DNA from: Gorsachius magnificus
Lineage: Eukaryota > Chordata > Aves > Pelecaniformes > Ardeidae
Direction of reading: 5' to 3'
Assembly: GCA_034008185.1 (NCBI GenBank)
Contig: CM067084.1
Span: forward strand, 16,450,385 to 16,514,384
DNA: 64,000 nucleotides
Below, piece after piece: positions 51,201 through 61,709 of this stretch. Numbering within the stretch: the stretch's first letter is position 1; every line of letters starts with the position of its first letter. Position numbers and translations under genes: made by a program. Under the pieces are notes generated by a model. It worked only from the letters and a program-made list of their open reading frames with translations. It did not search any database and had not been told where the DNA came from.

Positions 51201-54200
51201 TAACTTCACAAAGCCAGGTCCTCATACAGAATTGTTGCGCTGGTCAGGGTTGTGACACAGAACTCTATGTGTGTGTTTTCCTGGCTGACGGGCAATGCTC
51301 ATGGAAGCTGGTAGACTGATAGGACAGAAAGTTTTCCTTGTAAACATAGCATGGATTCACACAGTACACATTTTATTGCGCTGCCCAACAAATATGATTC
51401 TAGTTTGACTTGGAGGAATTTGCTACGGAAAGGATAATTGTCTCCATGTATTTGTAATCCCTTTCTCTGCAGAAGGAGTGGTAATTAGATTGCCCTTCAG
51501 TACAAACTCTTCAAATATGAGGCATATTGTTTTCTCGTTTTCTGCTGGCAGAAGCTTTGTTCCCAGTGGGGGAAATTCTGCCCCCAAGGAGAGTGCAACT
51601 ATGCAACAGACTGTAGCACCTCCTCACGAAGGGATGAGGATAATGAGGAGGAGGAAACAAGCTAATCGACACAATTCAAAATGTTCTGTGAGGTGGGGTT
51701 GTGGCCTGGATACCAGCAGCATTCTCTAAATTAGCAAGCTCTGTAAGCAGCTGTGTTGGGGCAGAGGGAGAAAAAACACATGCATTCCCTTTTTCTTAGT
51801 AAATCAACTTTCTAGTGTAACTAAAGTAGATTTAAAAATTAACATTATTAAATACTAGTCTATTAATCACCTCCATTTTTTTCATCTTTCAAAGCTTAGT
51901 ACCATTCACTTTTAAATGTAAACAAGATGTCAAAAGTTTGGCTTTTTCAAACAGGATTCATATAATCCTCAGTTATTACCATTTTGACATTTGGTGTGGG
52001 AACTGTGATGTTACAAGAGCACATCCGCTAGGAATAAACAAGCTTGGGGAAAGATTATGAGAAAGAAGGTTCCCTTTTACACACATCCATCTCAGTGACT
52101 AATAACATAGAGACAGGAAGTATTTAAAATGTCATATTTCAGTGCACACTTTTGGCCGAGCATAAAAGTTAAAACCCAAGATGCAATATTTTCTCAAGTC
52201 TGAAAATATAATCATATACAGAAAAGAGTAATTCTGAATGTGTTGTCAAATGTAGTATTTCCCATAATACATAAATATATTTACTTAAACCACAGCTTAA
52301 ATCACAGCTAACACTTAAAATTACACAGCAAAGTACTGCTACTCTATCAAGTCCCTCAGTGTCCTGTCACAAAAGGCAAATGGTATGAATGGCATGCAAA
52401 GGGTTAAAAGTAACTGTACCACTAGAAGCCACCCGTCCTAAGCTTTGTATGTATCAGACAAACACTTACGAAGTGGGTCCTATCTGCCCAGTACATAAGC
52501 AAACCAATTACCAATCCTTTCACTGATAACAAAAGGTGATTAAACTTGCAAGACATTTTGAATTTTCCTTTTTTGGAATCAGGACAGAAGCCATAGAGGT
52601 AAATGGCATTTCCTGAGACAGGCTTTTAGTAAGTTTTGTTATCTCAGAATGACACCGTCTACATTTCAAGAAACTGGATTCCAGTTTTCATTAATGAGTG
52701 TAAATGTTAAGAAAACACAACCAAAAAAATTAATTCCAACCCAAGATGGATTGCAACAAAGGTACAGGCAGGCTATCTGCAGGGTAAAATAAATGTTTAC
52801 ACTGCCACAATTCCTATTTTGACGTCGGTCCAAAACAGATCAACAATAAGAAAGTTTACATAATTTGTGCTGTTTACCAATAGACAGATACCAGCATACC
52901 AACTGTCACGCTTTCCAAGACCTGTCTGTGGTACTTTCCATTGAATCATAAGAATATATCTTCTCTTTTCTTTACCTTATCTACAGTTTTACAAAGATGC
53001 AAAGGATTGGTGGCTGTTTGGTTTCTATTTCTGCATGCCACTGGCGTGTACTGCCATCTTTTATACGCTAATGACTTGCGAAATGTTAAACAGAAGAAAC
53101 AGCAACTTGAGAATCGCTCTCAGTGAACACCTTAAGCAGGTAAATATTAGGAACACCAATGTCTGAAAATACTGTTCTCTCTTTGGGTTAGCTTAGAAAT
53201 GTTTCAATACAGTACATTACAAAAATGGAAAGTGAGGGTGTAGGTTATTTATGACATTAAAGTATTCATTTAAACCCGGAACACAAGACTAATCGTGATA
53301 TAAGGAGGTACTGAAGACAGCATGCTCTGGAAACTAGCCAGTTTCTTTTTTTTCTTAAGCATGTGTGACAGTTGTGCTTTCCTGCTCTTTAACCTCAAAT
53401 CACTACTGGCTAAATGCTTTGAAATTTAACTACAAAGATTTGCAAAAAAAATGTTTCTTTTTATTCACAAAGATATGACTCCATGGGTCCTCCCTACTTT
53501 TGGCACACTTTGATATGCAACTTTAGTTTCATATAAAAAGCAATTGTAGAATAACCAGGTTTAGAATAGAGTGTATCTTTTTTTTTCCAGGGTTATTGCA
53601 CTGTTACAGTACCACTACTGTAGCTGCTTTGAAAAGAGCAACAGGAGAATAGTACAAATGATCATAGAGTAAAGTCACTCACAGAACCGTCAGATCTCAC
53701 TTTGCGGTTCTTGCAGTGCTATCTGATGTTTAATTCCTAACTGAAATTTTAAAAACAATCTGTAGCTTTTCCCCTGCGTTAACGTCAGCCCCTCAAATTC
53801 CACTCTTCCGTTCAAATTTCACATTCGCAGATGTGAATCCCTAAAGCAATCTCCTCTGCATCAGAGTGAGTTCTCTCGGAGGTTCCACCCTTGCTTGTTC
53901 ATTCCAGATCAGGGCACACCACAAAATCCTCCCCTTGTGCAGATCCTCCACTTTTTCCCCTCATCAGGCCCCAGGGCCTGCAACACAGTCTGTCCTGGGG
54001 CCACACACAAGCTACTCCACCCATTAAAACTAGAATGGTGTCTACAGGGTCAGGGAATCCACCCTCCGGCTTTACCATCCTGACATGCAGAGCCCAGCAT
54101 GTTACTCAGACTGGTTGCTGGAGGATGACTTTATGCCACGATTTACAAATGCTTGTCTTTTAACTATCACCTTTTGCCCTTTTTTCTTCCTCCCCTACAG

Positions 54201-57200
54201 CCCTGTTCACATCAATGTCTAGACACGATCCTTTTTGTATTTTGATAAAAACTGCTATTCTAAGAAGAAACAATAATAGTCATATTCAAAGCCAAACAAG
54301 AATTACTGTAATCACGCATTTGACAAAGTTTTTTAATGACAGAGCCTTGCAATGCTTGTTCTTGTTACATGACAGGGGCCGTCTCAGAAGTGGTATTCTT
54401 ACCCCTTCATATGCTTCTCTTTATCAAATCCGCGCCTACCAAACACCACTGGTATGCATTGTGAAAAATCCACTAAAACATCTGTGAATCTCTAGAGCCA
54501 TATAAAATATCCATTAAATTGAAATTGTTTCCTGACTAAGTATTTTGAGATTAAGCTGTAATACAGACATCTCTAGAATTCTGTTTGTAGAGGAACTATT
54601 TACTTAAGAACATCAAGATCACATAGCAAGGATCACATAGCAAAATTAGTATACTGGGAAGTATCCCTTCAGGTAACACGATGCATACCAAATGTAAAAT
54701 AATACATTGGAGAGAAATTGACATCCTGGCTAGGTACGTGGTTGAATGGAACTTTTATTGCCAATTGACTTAGGTGCCGTGGGTTTACAGATTGCCCCAC
54801 AGCAAGGATTAGGTACAAGTGGTTTATCAAGCAGGTGTGATCTCAGTTTCCTTCATACATGAAAAAGTTTCTTGCAGATTATGCATGTTTCTGAAGGAAG
54901 AGACTTATCTGAGGGATTGCCAGAAAACTAATCCAGTGTAGAGGAATAAGAAGGGCTGGGAAATAATCAGGTTCAGGAAAGCCCAGCAGTGGATTTTCCT
55001 TGGCTAACATCTGCAGTGTCCTGGCAATGACCCGTGTGCTCCAGCTGCTCCAGTCTCAGTGATGAGAAGGTTCTGTTGAGGGTGATCAGAATCAAGAACA
55101 TGACAAGTCCCATAAAAAACAGTTCAGGGACATCAGGTAGTCTGGAAGCTGCATTTTGGGAAACCTTGCATGCTTTATCTAGATTACTTAGTTTGCTGCC
55201 AACATCACTACACTACAATCATCTACCAATATGAATTAGGCACTGAATCACAGTTATCTTTACTTCTTTTTCTAGCGTCGAGAAGTTGCAAAGACAGTTT
55301 TCTGTTTAGTAGTGATTTTTGCTCTTTGCTGGTTCCCTCTCCATTTGAGCCGAATTTTGAAGAAAATGGTATACAATGAAAGAGACCCCGGCAGATGTGA
55401 ACTGCTCAGGTACTTCATTTCTATGTCAATCGATTGTTTATACTGAAGAAATATAATGCCGCACCCTTGGGAGTTTATGTGAGAAAAGTCATTGTGCATG
55501 CCACTGTGGTGTTAGAAGAGTGAACACTTAATTTTATGATTTTTCAGCTGCATCCATTTTCAGGGGTTTCAGTTTTAATGGGGTAGCATAATCTTAATAA
55601 ATGTTGTCTGTCACCATTGCAATCACTTTCTTCTGGCTTTTGGGAACTTCTGTAAGACAGGTTATTACAGACCTGGCATGGTACAAGATTAGATTGAGGG
55701 AGTTAGGTAAGAGAGAATTAGTTTCTGTGGCAGAAGAGATTGTAACTAAAAATGCTTCTACAGCATATGAACAGTTTAAAAGCTTTGCTTTCTCTTTTGT
55801 TGCCTAGTTTCTTGCTGCCATTGGATTATATCAGCATCAACCTGGCAACCATGAACTCTTGTATAAACCCAATAGCTCTGTATTTTGTGAGCAAGAAGTT
55901 TAAAAACTGTTTCCAGGTAAGATCTTCTTGGTAAGGTTTTATGTCCAGTTAATGAACTGTATTAAACCACTTAGTTATTATCTATTTTTAGCAGTTGGGA
56001 GAAGAGGCATGCAAAGGAATGAAAGATTATAAACTGTCTAGTTCACCAGCCAGCAGCTCGCATAGCACACATGCCAAACTGAAAGTGGAACTATCCACTT
56101 TGTCTGAAATGCTAAAGCAGTAAATAAGTTTGACATAGTCCTCATATGTAAGCCTGTAAACTGAGATAGACAGGCTCTTGTAAGTACTATTTATCTGCAC
56201 GTGACATGTACATGAAATAGACTTTGGTTTATAACATATTTCCCACTCCAGGCGAAGTCGAAGAACACATACATAGGACACCAAGCTGCCTGCAGTTAAA
56301 CAATCCCATTAACAATTACAATTTTCAGGCTTGAATACCAAAGCAGGCACATGAGTTGACTTTGGCAATTAAATACGCATTATGGCTTTTACCTGCATTT
56401 TTCCAGTTCCTACACACGAAAACATATTTTAAGGCTAAAATAATTTCCTTTTGACGCTTTGGCTCTGCAAGTCCCCATTCATCTAATAAAGGTGATATAT
56501 GAAGAAAGAAAATGAGAGCATAGAGTGGTAAAGAAAGCAATGAAATGGAAAAAGGAAGACTGAAATAGCTTTATCTGCAAAGAAAAACAAAAGACGACAG
56601 GACTGTACCACTAAACTTTAAGGCTGCAAATACGGAACTCAAACTACTGAAAAAATGTAATAAGTTATTAGAATAAGGAATACCTGTTTGTCTGTAGCCT
56701 GCTCAGACTTACAAACTCTTTTAAGGAAGTATTTTCACATGATAAATAAGAAGTCAGCTTTGATTTTTACAGTCCCCTACCTTCATTTGGGAATTGTGGA
56801 GAGGAGGATATGCCTGAACTTGTCCTCAGGTGAAAGGGAGAAGTAACAGTGGGTGCTACGAGGCTGCTCCTCATATCATTAGTTCATTCTTCCTATTTGT
56901 TCTTCCAAATAAAATTACCATCCAACAACTCTAATTAAAGAATTTTCAGCTATTACTCAATCCTTCCCAGCTTCTCATTATAGCCTTTCTCTTCTAGTAT
57001 CAAGGTCATTAACTCAGGCAATCTTTCCATTTTGTATTTGAGTTTCTCACCCTACCTCTGTTGCTACAGAGATAGCTCATATAGATATCTTAAGTCTGGC
57101 TTTACCTCTCTGCAACACTCCCTTCTCATTGAGTTCACAGAAGTTATAGATCTACTACTGTTAATGCCATTGCTCCTCTGAGGCCCTAACTCTTTTCCCT

Positions 57201-57980
57201 AAAGCAGAGATTCCATCTATATAGAATTAGACACTAGTTTTTGTGAAGGGAGGGGAGGATAGCTGAGGAATCCTTTCTGCTCCTTCCAGAAGAGACAACT
57301 GAACACACCAGCCTGTGAAGAACCTGGGAGTATGATCCTGAACGACATTCTATTCTTAACCGTGAAAAATGATACACCTCAGTATATTCACTGTCCCTTT
57401 TCCTAAATTTTGTCTTCTTCTAAAATGTGAGAAGAGACCTATGTCACAGGCTGGGGAATTTTCTTTTCTCTTACGTGCTAAGCAGCATGCTGATCCCTAA
57501 GTTTGAAGTGCAGTGATAAAGAGGGGAAAAAAACCCAAGCCAACTCTTAATGATGTATTGAGTTCTGTCAGTTCTCAATCTATTTACCTTAGTCAAACAA
57601 ATTTCCCTTTTGATACTGTGAATTTTTTTCTTAAATAAGAAGCATAGGCTGGGCCTAATTTGCTGTCTTTGTGATGTTTAATCACAAGAATTGTTTGCAT
57701 CCTAGGGTAAAATTTTGCCTGAGTGCAGCTATAGCTCCTTTCATCTAGAGTCTGTTCCTTTCTGAATGAAAAATATGGCTGACAATCTGCATAGAGTTGA
57801 TAGAGTTGTGTTAACCTTTACTTATTTATTTTATTTCCAGTCATGTCTTTGCTGTTGTGCTCCCAATCTAAGAGTCTAGTGACTTCGGTGCCCATGAATG
57901 GAACAAGCATCCAGTGGAAGAATCAAGAACTAAACAATCACAATACAGATCGAAGCAGCCATAAAGACAGCATAAACTGA
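26850..57980 (+). CDS. EDNRA: Endothelin receptor type A (EDNRA), whole gene, seven coding exons
   Basis: This is a rhodopsin-class G-protein-coupled receptor of the plasma membrane that binds endothelins. In the family it couples mainly to Gq/11, drives calcium signalling in vascular smooth muscle and patterns cranial neural crest. The coding parts are 26850-27251, 40041-40168, 48922-49120, 52987-53139, 55276-55409, 55808-55916 and 57841-57980. All junctions are GT/AG with consistent phases. Visible elements are a signal peptide (about 1-20), N-glycosylation sites N29, N58 and N240, the TM2 aspartate D120, the disulphide pair C152-C233, DRY 176-178, CWFP 312-315 and NPIAL 359-363. The tail is cysteine-rich and ends [14 protein letters not shown]. 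The sequence follows human EDNRA rather than EDNRB, notably in the N-terminus and tail. One problem stands out: the reading frame breaks in exon 8. As written the product has about 387 residues, against about 421 expected and 427 in human. Confidence 0.95.
27252..40040 (+). other. EDNRA: EDNRA intron 2
   Basis: This 12.8-kb intron (GTAGGA ... CTTCTCTTTAG) is AT-rich. The only named repeat is a CR1 3' fragment at 39636-39735. A 133-codon open frame on the + strand at 34476-34877 has no recognisable domain and no nearby splice or promoter signals that I trust. A triple CTTACAG repeat lies near 34160-34188. No embedded gene is supported. Confidence 0.8.
39636..39735 (-). repeat. CR1 LINE 3' fragment in intron 2
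   Basis: The reverse complement ends in the CR1 signature: ACCATAGAATCGGTTAGGGTGG, AAAAGACCTTTAAGGTCATC, AAGTCCAACC, then CCACTAAACCATGTCCCTAAG on the + strand. It belongs to the same subfamily as the fragment at 24290-24377 and is short and truncated at its 5' end. It lies about 300 bases upstream of exon 3. Confidence 0.85.
40041..40168 (+). CDS. EDNRA: EDNRA exon 3: residues 135-177 (part), TM3
   Basis: Acceptor CTTCTCTTTAG precedes [18 protein letters not shown]. The exon encodes the first extracellular loop, the conserved disulphide cysteine C152 and TM3 up to SVD plus two bases of the DRY arginine codon. It ends in phase 2 at ACAG|GTACAG. The segment [18 protein letters not shown] is the endothelin-receptor TM3 signature. 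Confidence 0.95.
42985..43060 (+). repeat. Purine-rich patch with poly(A) run
   Basis: GGGAGAAGAGGGAGGAGAAG is followed by a run of about 15 A residues and more AG-rich sequence. It is simple sequence within intron 3 and could be the decayed tail of a retroposed copy. No parent sequence can be recognised. Confidence 0.6.
44081..46300 (-). mobile_element. CR1 LINE, 5'-truncated, antisense in EDNRA intron 3
   Basis: About 2.2 kb of a CR1 non-LTR retrotransposon lies opposite to the host gene. Its 3' end, on the + strand left side, carries three copies of the CATAGAAT octamer (44083-44106) after a short 3' UTR. The ORF2 3' half follows. The 5' edge near 46300 falls in the linker before the reverse-transcriptase domain, so ORF1 and the endonuclease are absent, as in most CR1 copies. 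The frame is open over about 700 codons except for one internal stop. Such preservation marks it as much younger than the other CR1 pieces here. Confidence 0.93.
44177..46288 (-). pseudogene. CR1 ORF2 reverse-transcriptase remnant
   Basis: Reading on the - strand from 46288, the protein has a basic linker ([15 protein letters not shown]), an RT fingers segment ([26 protein letters not shown]), then the palm with [26 protein letters not shown] and the catalytic FADDTKLSG. The CR1 C-terminal block [20 protein letters not shown] comes before the stop at 44177-44179. One in-frame TGA (45353-45355 on the + strand as TCA) interrupts it just after the MEAREII segment. Both sides stay in the same frame with no indel. 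The usual residue there is arginine, so a CGA to TGA change by CpG decay is likely. The endonuclease domain is missing, so it cannot retrotranspose by itself. Confidence 0.92.
48922..49120 (+). CDS. EDNRA: EDNRA exon 4: residues 177 (part)-243, TM4 and ECL2
   Basis: Acceptor GTCTCTTTCAG is followed by G TAT AGA, which completes DRY (176-178). The exon encodes intracellular loop 2 ([13 protein letters not shown]), TM4 (about 193-217, with IPEAIGF) and the extracellular loop 2 hairpin with C233, the partner of C152. A potential N-glycosylation site, NFT, lies at 240-242. It ends in phase 0 at TTG|GTAAGT. The loop segment [14 protein letters not shown] differs more from mammals than the flanking helices do. 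Confidence 0.95.
49121..52986 (+). other. EDNRA: EDNRA intron 4
   Basis: This 3.9-kb AT-rich intron starts GTAAGT and ends CTTATCTACAG. No repeat or embedded gene could be recognised. Confidence 0.85.
52987..53139 (+). CDS. EDNRA: EDNRA exon 5: residues 244-294, TM5
   Basis: 51 codons begin [20 protein letters not shown] (end of ECL2 and TM5), continue through [14 protein letters not shown] and end with the third intracellular loop [16 protein letters not shown]. This matches the family closely. Phase is 0 on both sides, with acceptor TTATCTACAG and donor CAG|GTAAAT. Confidence 0.95.
53140..55275 (+). other. EDNRA: EDNRA intron 5
   Basis: This 2.1-kb intron holds a C-rich, relatively GC-rich segment at about 53760-54180, possibly an old dispersed repeat that I cannot name. 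It also holds a 13-bp tandem duplication (GATCACATAGCAA) near 54617-54643. Confidence 0.85.
55276..55409 (+). CDS. EDNRA: EDNRA exon 6: residues 295-339 (part), TM6
   Basis: Acceptor TTTTTCTAG is followed by [20 protein letters not shown]. The exon carries TM6 with the CWFP toggle motif (312-315), then [20 protein letters not shown], which forms the outer end of TM6 and extracellular loop 3. It ends after two bases of a serine codon (phase 2) at CTCAG|GTACTT. Confidence 0.95.
55410..55807 (+). other. EDNRA: EDNRA intron 6
   Basis: This is the shortest intron, about 400 bases, starting GTACTT and ending TTTGTTGCCTAG. It contains nothing recognisable. Confidence 0.9.
55808..55916 (+). CDS. EDNRA: EDNRA exon 7: residues 339 (part)-375, TM7 and helix 8
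   Basis: The exon completes a serine codon and encodes [18 protein letters not shown], then the INPIALYF motif and [11 protein letters not shown], that is TM7 and the start of helix 8. NPIALY is the endothelin-receptor form (NPxxL followed by Y) of the usual NPxxY. Compared with human EDNRA as I remember it, positions 343-344 read PL instead of LM, and S348 replaces glycine. It ends in phase 0 at CAG|GTAAGA. Confidence 0.95.
55917..57840 (+). other. EDNRA: EDNRA intron 7
   Basis: This 1.9-kb intron starts GTAAGA and ends TTATTTATTTTATTTCCAG. A pyrimidine-rich segment lies at about 56880-57200. No repeat family or gene could be recognised. Confidence 0.85.
57841..57980 (+). CDS. EDNRA: EDNRA exon 8: C-terminal tail, frame broken
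   Basis: The exon opens in the expected frame with SCLCCC, the palmitoylated cysteine cluster after helix 8. It then continues APNLRV and stops at TAG 57877-57879. From about 57864 the conserved tail runs in a different frame as [20 protein letters not shown], followed by 13 residues and SIN, ending at TGA 57978-57980. The disruption lies in TGTTGTGCTCC (57853-57863) and equals a loss of one base, or a gain of two, in a TGT/TGC repeat. Everything after it is free of stops and family-like, so any inactivation is very recent or the base string is wrong. The tail lost in the literal reading contains phosphorylation sites used in receptor desensitisation in the family. Confidence 0.85.
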
Positions 57981-58740
57981 GAATTAAGGACTCTGATACC
58001 ACTTCAGAATCAAACAGGAAAAAAAAAAGTCACAACAAAGCTATTTCAACAGGAAGCCCAGTGACTGTTCCATAATTAATTCAGACATGTGCACCCTTGT
58101 ACCTAATTCTAGAGGTGACTGAGTAGATTGACTGATTATAACTGTGACGTTCTGTCAACTGAGACCCACTGGATGGTAATTCTGTCTCTGAAAATGATGT
58201 TATTATGACACCAAAAAATGACTTGAACTACCCAGGTGGTTGGCTCTTCTCAACCAAGCAGGAACCGTCCAATGTTTGTGACTGGTACAATACAATCTTT
58301 TTACCTGATTGTCACCTAGAATTAATCACTCTGGAATTTTTCAGAAGATATCAAAATGGAATCTGTCTATGACTATATTTTATCTCTGGCCATTAGTCTT
58401 TTAACTTTTATTTGTGTGGTGGATATATTCCACGCATCAGTATGTTTTGCATGTTGCTGTTGTTGTTTTTCAGGTTTATGTTGGAAAACATTTTGGTCCA
58501 CACCAGTATTTTATTTACTTATGTTACAGTGAGTCAGGACATTAGCTGGTCAGTTTGCATTTGTAGCACTTCAGTACTCAAAAATAGGAAGAGATCATCT
58601 AAAGTAGCATCAACATTTGGCACTTAATCACAGATTAATACCAAAAAAGAGGGGTATTAATAAACGGTACTATACTGTGTTCTTTATTCTAATGCTCTGT
58701 ACAAAATACACATAATAAACATAATCTATATCATCAAAAA
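57981..58740 (+). other. EDNRA: EDNRA 3' UTR (minimum extent)
   Basis: AT-rich sequence follows the tail stop codon. Canonical AATAAA signals lie at 58659-58664 and 58714-58719. The second is followed by a GT-rich stretch (ATGTGTTTTT near 58774-58783) that suits cleavage. Mammalian EDNRA has a longer 3' UTR (over 2 kb), so transcripts may extend beyond this point. The true end cannot be fixed from sequence alone. Confidence 0.5.
58714..58719 (+). terminator. Candidate polyadenylation signal AATAAA
   Basis: This is the first AATAAA after the EDNRA stop codons with a plausible GT-rich downstream element. Others occur at 58659, 61648, 62243 and 62599, so this choice is tentative. Confidence 0.35.
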
Positions 58741-61700
58741 GAATGAAAGACATCCACAGAGGGGCACATTACAATGTGTTTTTAATTAACCTGCCGTGTT
58801 AATTCTTAAACTACGTGAACCTATTAATCTATTTAGACTATAGCTGCGTTAAATTGGAGTAAAAATGAGAGTCAGAGGAACACAGTGAAACATTATTAAA
58901 GCTGTCCAAAGAGTTCTGAGAATATGGTTATTATCACAGCAACTATGCACAATGCTACTTACACATTGTGAACATGAGGTTATAGTCATAGTGAATGCAG
59001 AACGGCGGAAGTCCATAACAGCTGGATATGCACAAGGATATTTTGTGCCTTATGCTTACAGAGTTCTTTGTCTTACTCTCACAACATTCAAAGATTTGAA
59101 TGGGGTTTGATAGTTTATTAGAATTGTTAACCATACAAATGCTATGAATAATATATAGAAAATATTGCTTGCATACATGTAAACTGGTGATTTACTTATT
59201 ATTTCCATCCATTATGGTTACATGGCAAGAGATTCCTTGTTTGTCTATAAAATTTTTTAATAGGTAGCCTTCCATTAAATAGTGGAATTAAATAGCATGG
59301 TGTCATATATAATATGCCTCATGCACAAATCTGCTAGGAAATTTATAGCATCTATTGTGCCAGGCTAAGAAGCAGTAATTAAAATTCCACAAATTTTTAA
59401 ACATCTGTTACATTTCAAGTGAAAGACATAATCCTGCATATTTTTATTTAGGAGGTCAAAATGCTAGTGCCTACAGTGACTTCTGCTGCACAAGTTTCCC
59501 AAATGTTTACATTCACACAAATCTTCAAAGTATATTAAAAAAAAAGTTCTTTAAATTGGTTTATGTATTTTTGTGTGCTTTTGTCTCTGTGACATATGCT
59601 TGTATAAATACATACAAATTTATGTTCATATGTTATAAACCTAAATACAGTCTTCTGACAGTGCTCTGTAGAAGTGCCCAAGAGCATGGTATTGAATGAG
59701 ACTTGGCTGAATTTTATTCAAAACATTTCATCCTCAAACTGTATCAAAAATCATAGTAAATGAGTAACAATGCTTTCCTTTGAGAAGGTTGAATTACTAA
59801 GTCTTCACATCCTGACACCTTCGCTGCTCCTTTGACAGAATGTATTGAACAGATGATAAAGGTAAACAGAAAACAGACAAGAGGAATGAATTTCAGTTGT
59901 AAGTTGCTCCTTCTTTATTTCAAGGCAGGGAAAAGCTTTGTGCACATTCCCTTCTTTGCTATTTATTTGATGGTTAGAGGAACCAAAAAATTCATACTAC
60001 ACCAGCAAATCAATAATCTGATTGTTCAGAGACAATCTTTTCTACCTGTCTACAGAAGACAGTGAGCAGTAGAGACAATCCAGGACAGGAACTTTAGGAC
60101 TCTTAACTTCTACAGAAAAAAAAAACCAACATCTACTGCAAAAAGTTTCAAACCCTGAGACAGACCATTTTTAGGCTTTGCCAGCACTGATACCAACCAC
60201 AAGTCATGAAAAGCTAACAGTTTTCCTTCCAGCATTAACACTTCAAACATCTATTGCTTTCAAACCAACAGTTGGCTCTATTATGTGGCACAGGTATATG
60301 CACGTGCACACACAGAGCATACTTTAAGCCAGTGCAGCCTAGATGGAAAAAACATCTTCCTAACAGATGTGAGGAGTGTTTTTTAGAATGCTTTAGAATG
60401 ATTTTTGGAAGCTTACTTAGGGATCAAAGCTTGCAAAAACTAATTGGTGATCCTCATTCCATCTCCTCCAGCCAGTGGAAGGACAGACAGAGCCTAAATA
60501 ACAGTGACAGGTGAGGTCTCGGGAGGTCTCAGACTCTTTTTTGACATGTATGTTCTTTTGTGTTTTCACTGGCAGCTGCTGCTCCCACTCGCAAACTGAT
60601 CATAGCGACAAAGGGTGTTATGATGTGGCAATTATGGTGAGGGGGAAACCTTCTGTAACTAAAGTACTTTTTAAATTCTCTCCTATTCTTCCCAGTGATA
60701 ATGGTAAATATTCCTCCTACTATTGTGTCTACCCTCAATCCTGAGAAGCTACCTTTCCAAAGTCTCCCACAATTCTGAAATTCAGCCATATTTAAATTTA
60801 ACCTTTCCTTTTCCTGCCAAGTTCTGCAAAAAGGTGCTCTGGCTTTTCTCTTTGTGCATCAAAACCAGTGTAGGTTTAGTTGGTATTTTCCTCTGCTCTT
60901 GCACAGAAGCTGCTTTCTCTTTTACATTGGAACAACTCTGCACAAGTATCCTTCCATCCTCCTCTTATTTTATGGTTGTTGTTATGTCTGCTGTTTGCAT
61001 TCCTCTCAGCTGAACCAAGCCTAGCTTTTCTCTGCAGCTGACAGGATCTCTATTCCACAGGTTTCAGATAATTTCTTACACTTTTTGTAACATCTGTTTA
61101 TCACAATCAAAATCCACTTAACTATCACAATCAGCGTTTTTGTGGACTTCACAATTCCCAACTCCTTTCAGTCCAGTCAGTGAAAAATTTCATTGACTGT
61201 TTCCTCATATACAGTCTCGCATCTCCAGCTTCAAACACTTTGCAGTTTTCTTTAATTTTAGAATCCAGTTATTCTCCTTTTTTCAATATGCATTTTTTTC
61301 AAACTCCCTCACTAAACATTTCCACTTTGATATATTTTATTTGCTTCAAAGATACAGCATACATAGGTTCTCACTTATCTTTATGTTTGTATTTATTTAT
61401 TTACATATGAAACTCTGTGCTTCAGACCTGACCTAGCCAGCTCCTGTGCTTTGGAAAACAGTGCCTGTGTAGTAGTTCATCATAAATCTCACCTGATAGA
61501 ACTGTTAGCTTGGTTCTGTGAAAGGAGGCTTATGCAACCCTCATGTCTGAATATGTTTATTTTTGCTTTTAATACAGTCAGTTTCAGCTGTTTACCTGTC
61601 TGCCCCTCCATCTTTCAAGAACAACTATGAACCCCCTACCCAATTTCAATAAATTTTACAGAACAGAGTTATTATCATTACGAAGTTACAGAGAATTTCA
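58741..61700. other. Downstream DNA: extended 3' UTR or intergenic
   Basis: No gene is supported. The stretch becomes pyrimidine-rich from about 60540 to 61420 on the + strand. It contains overlapping AU-rich pentamers (ATTTATTTATTTA, 61390-61402). If EDNRA transcripts run this far, these could act as mRNA-stability elements. Otherwise they are simple AT sequence. Confidence 0.5.
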
Positions 61701-61709
61701 TGAAAACTG

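Noticed and set aside
26850..57980. Identity as EDNRB or EDNRB2 instead of EDNRA
   Set aside because: The N-terminus (MEALCLR), the exon 3-4 sequence and the tail ending [14 protein letters not shown] follow EDNRA. EDNRB has a different tail and ECL2.
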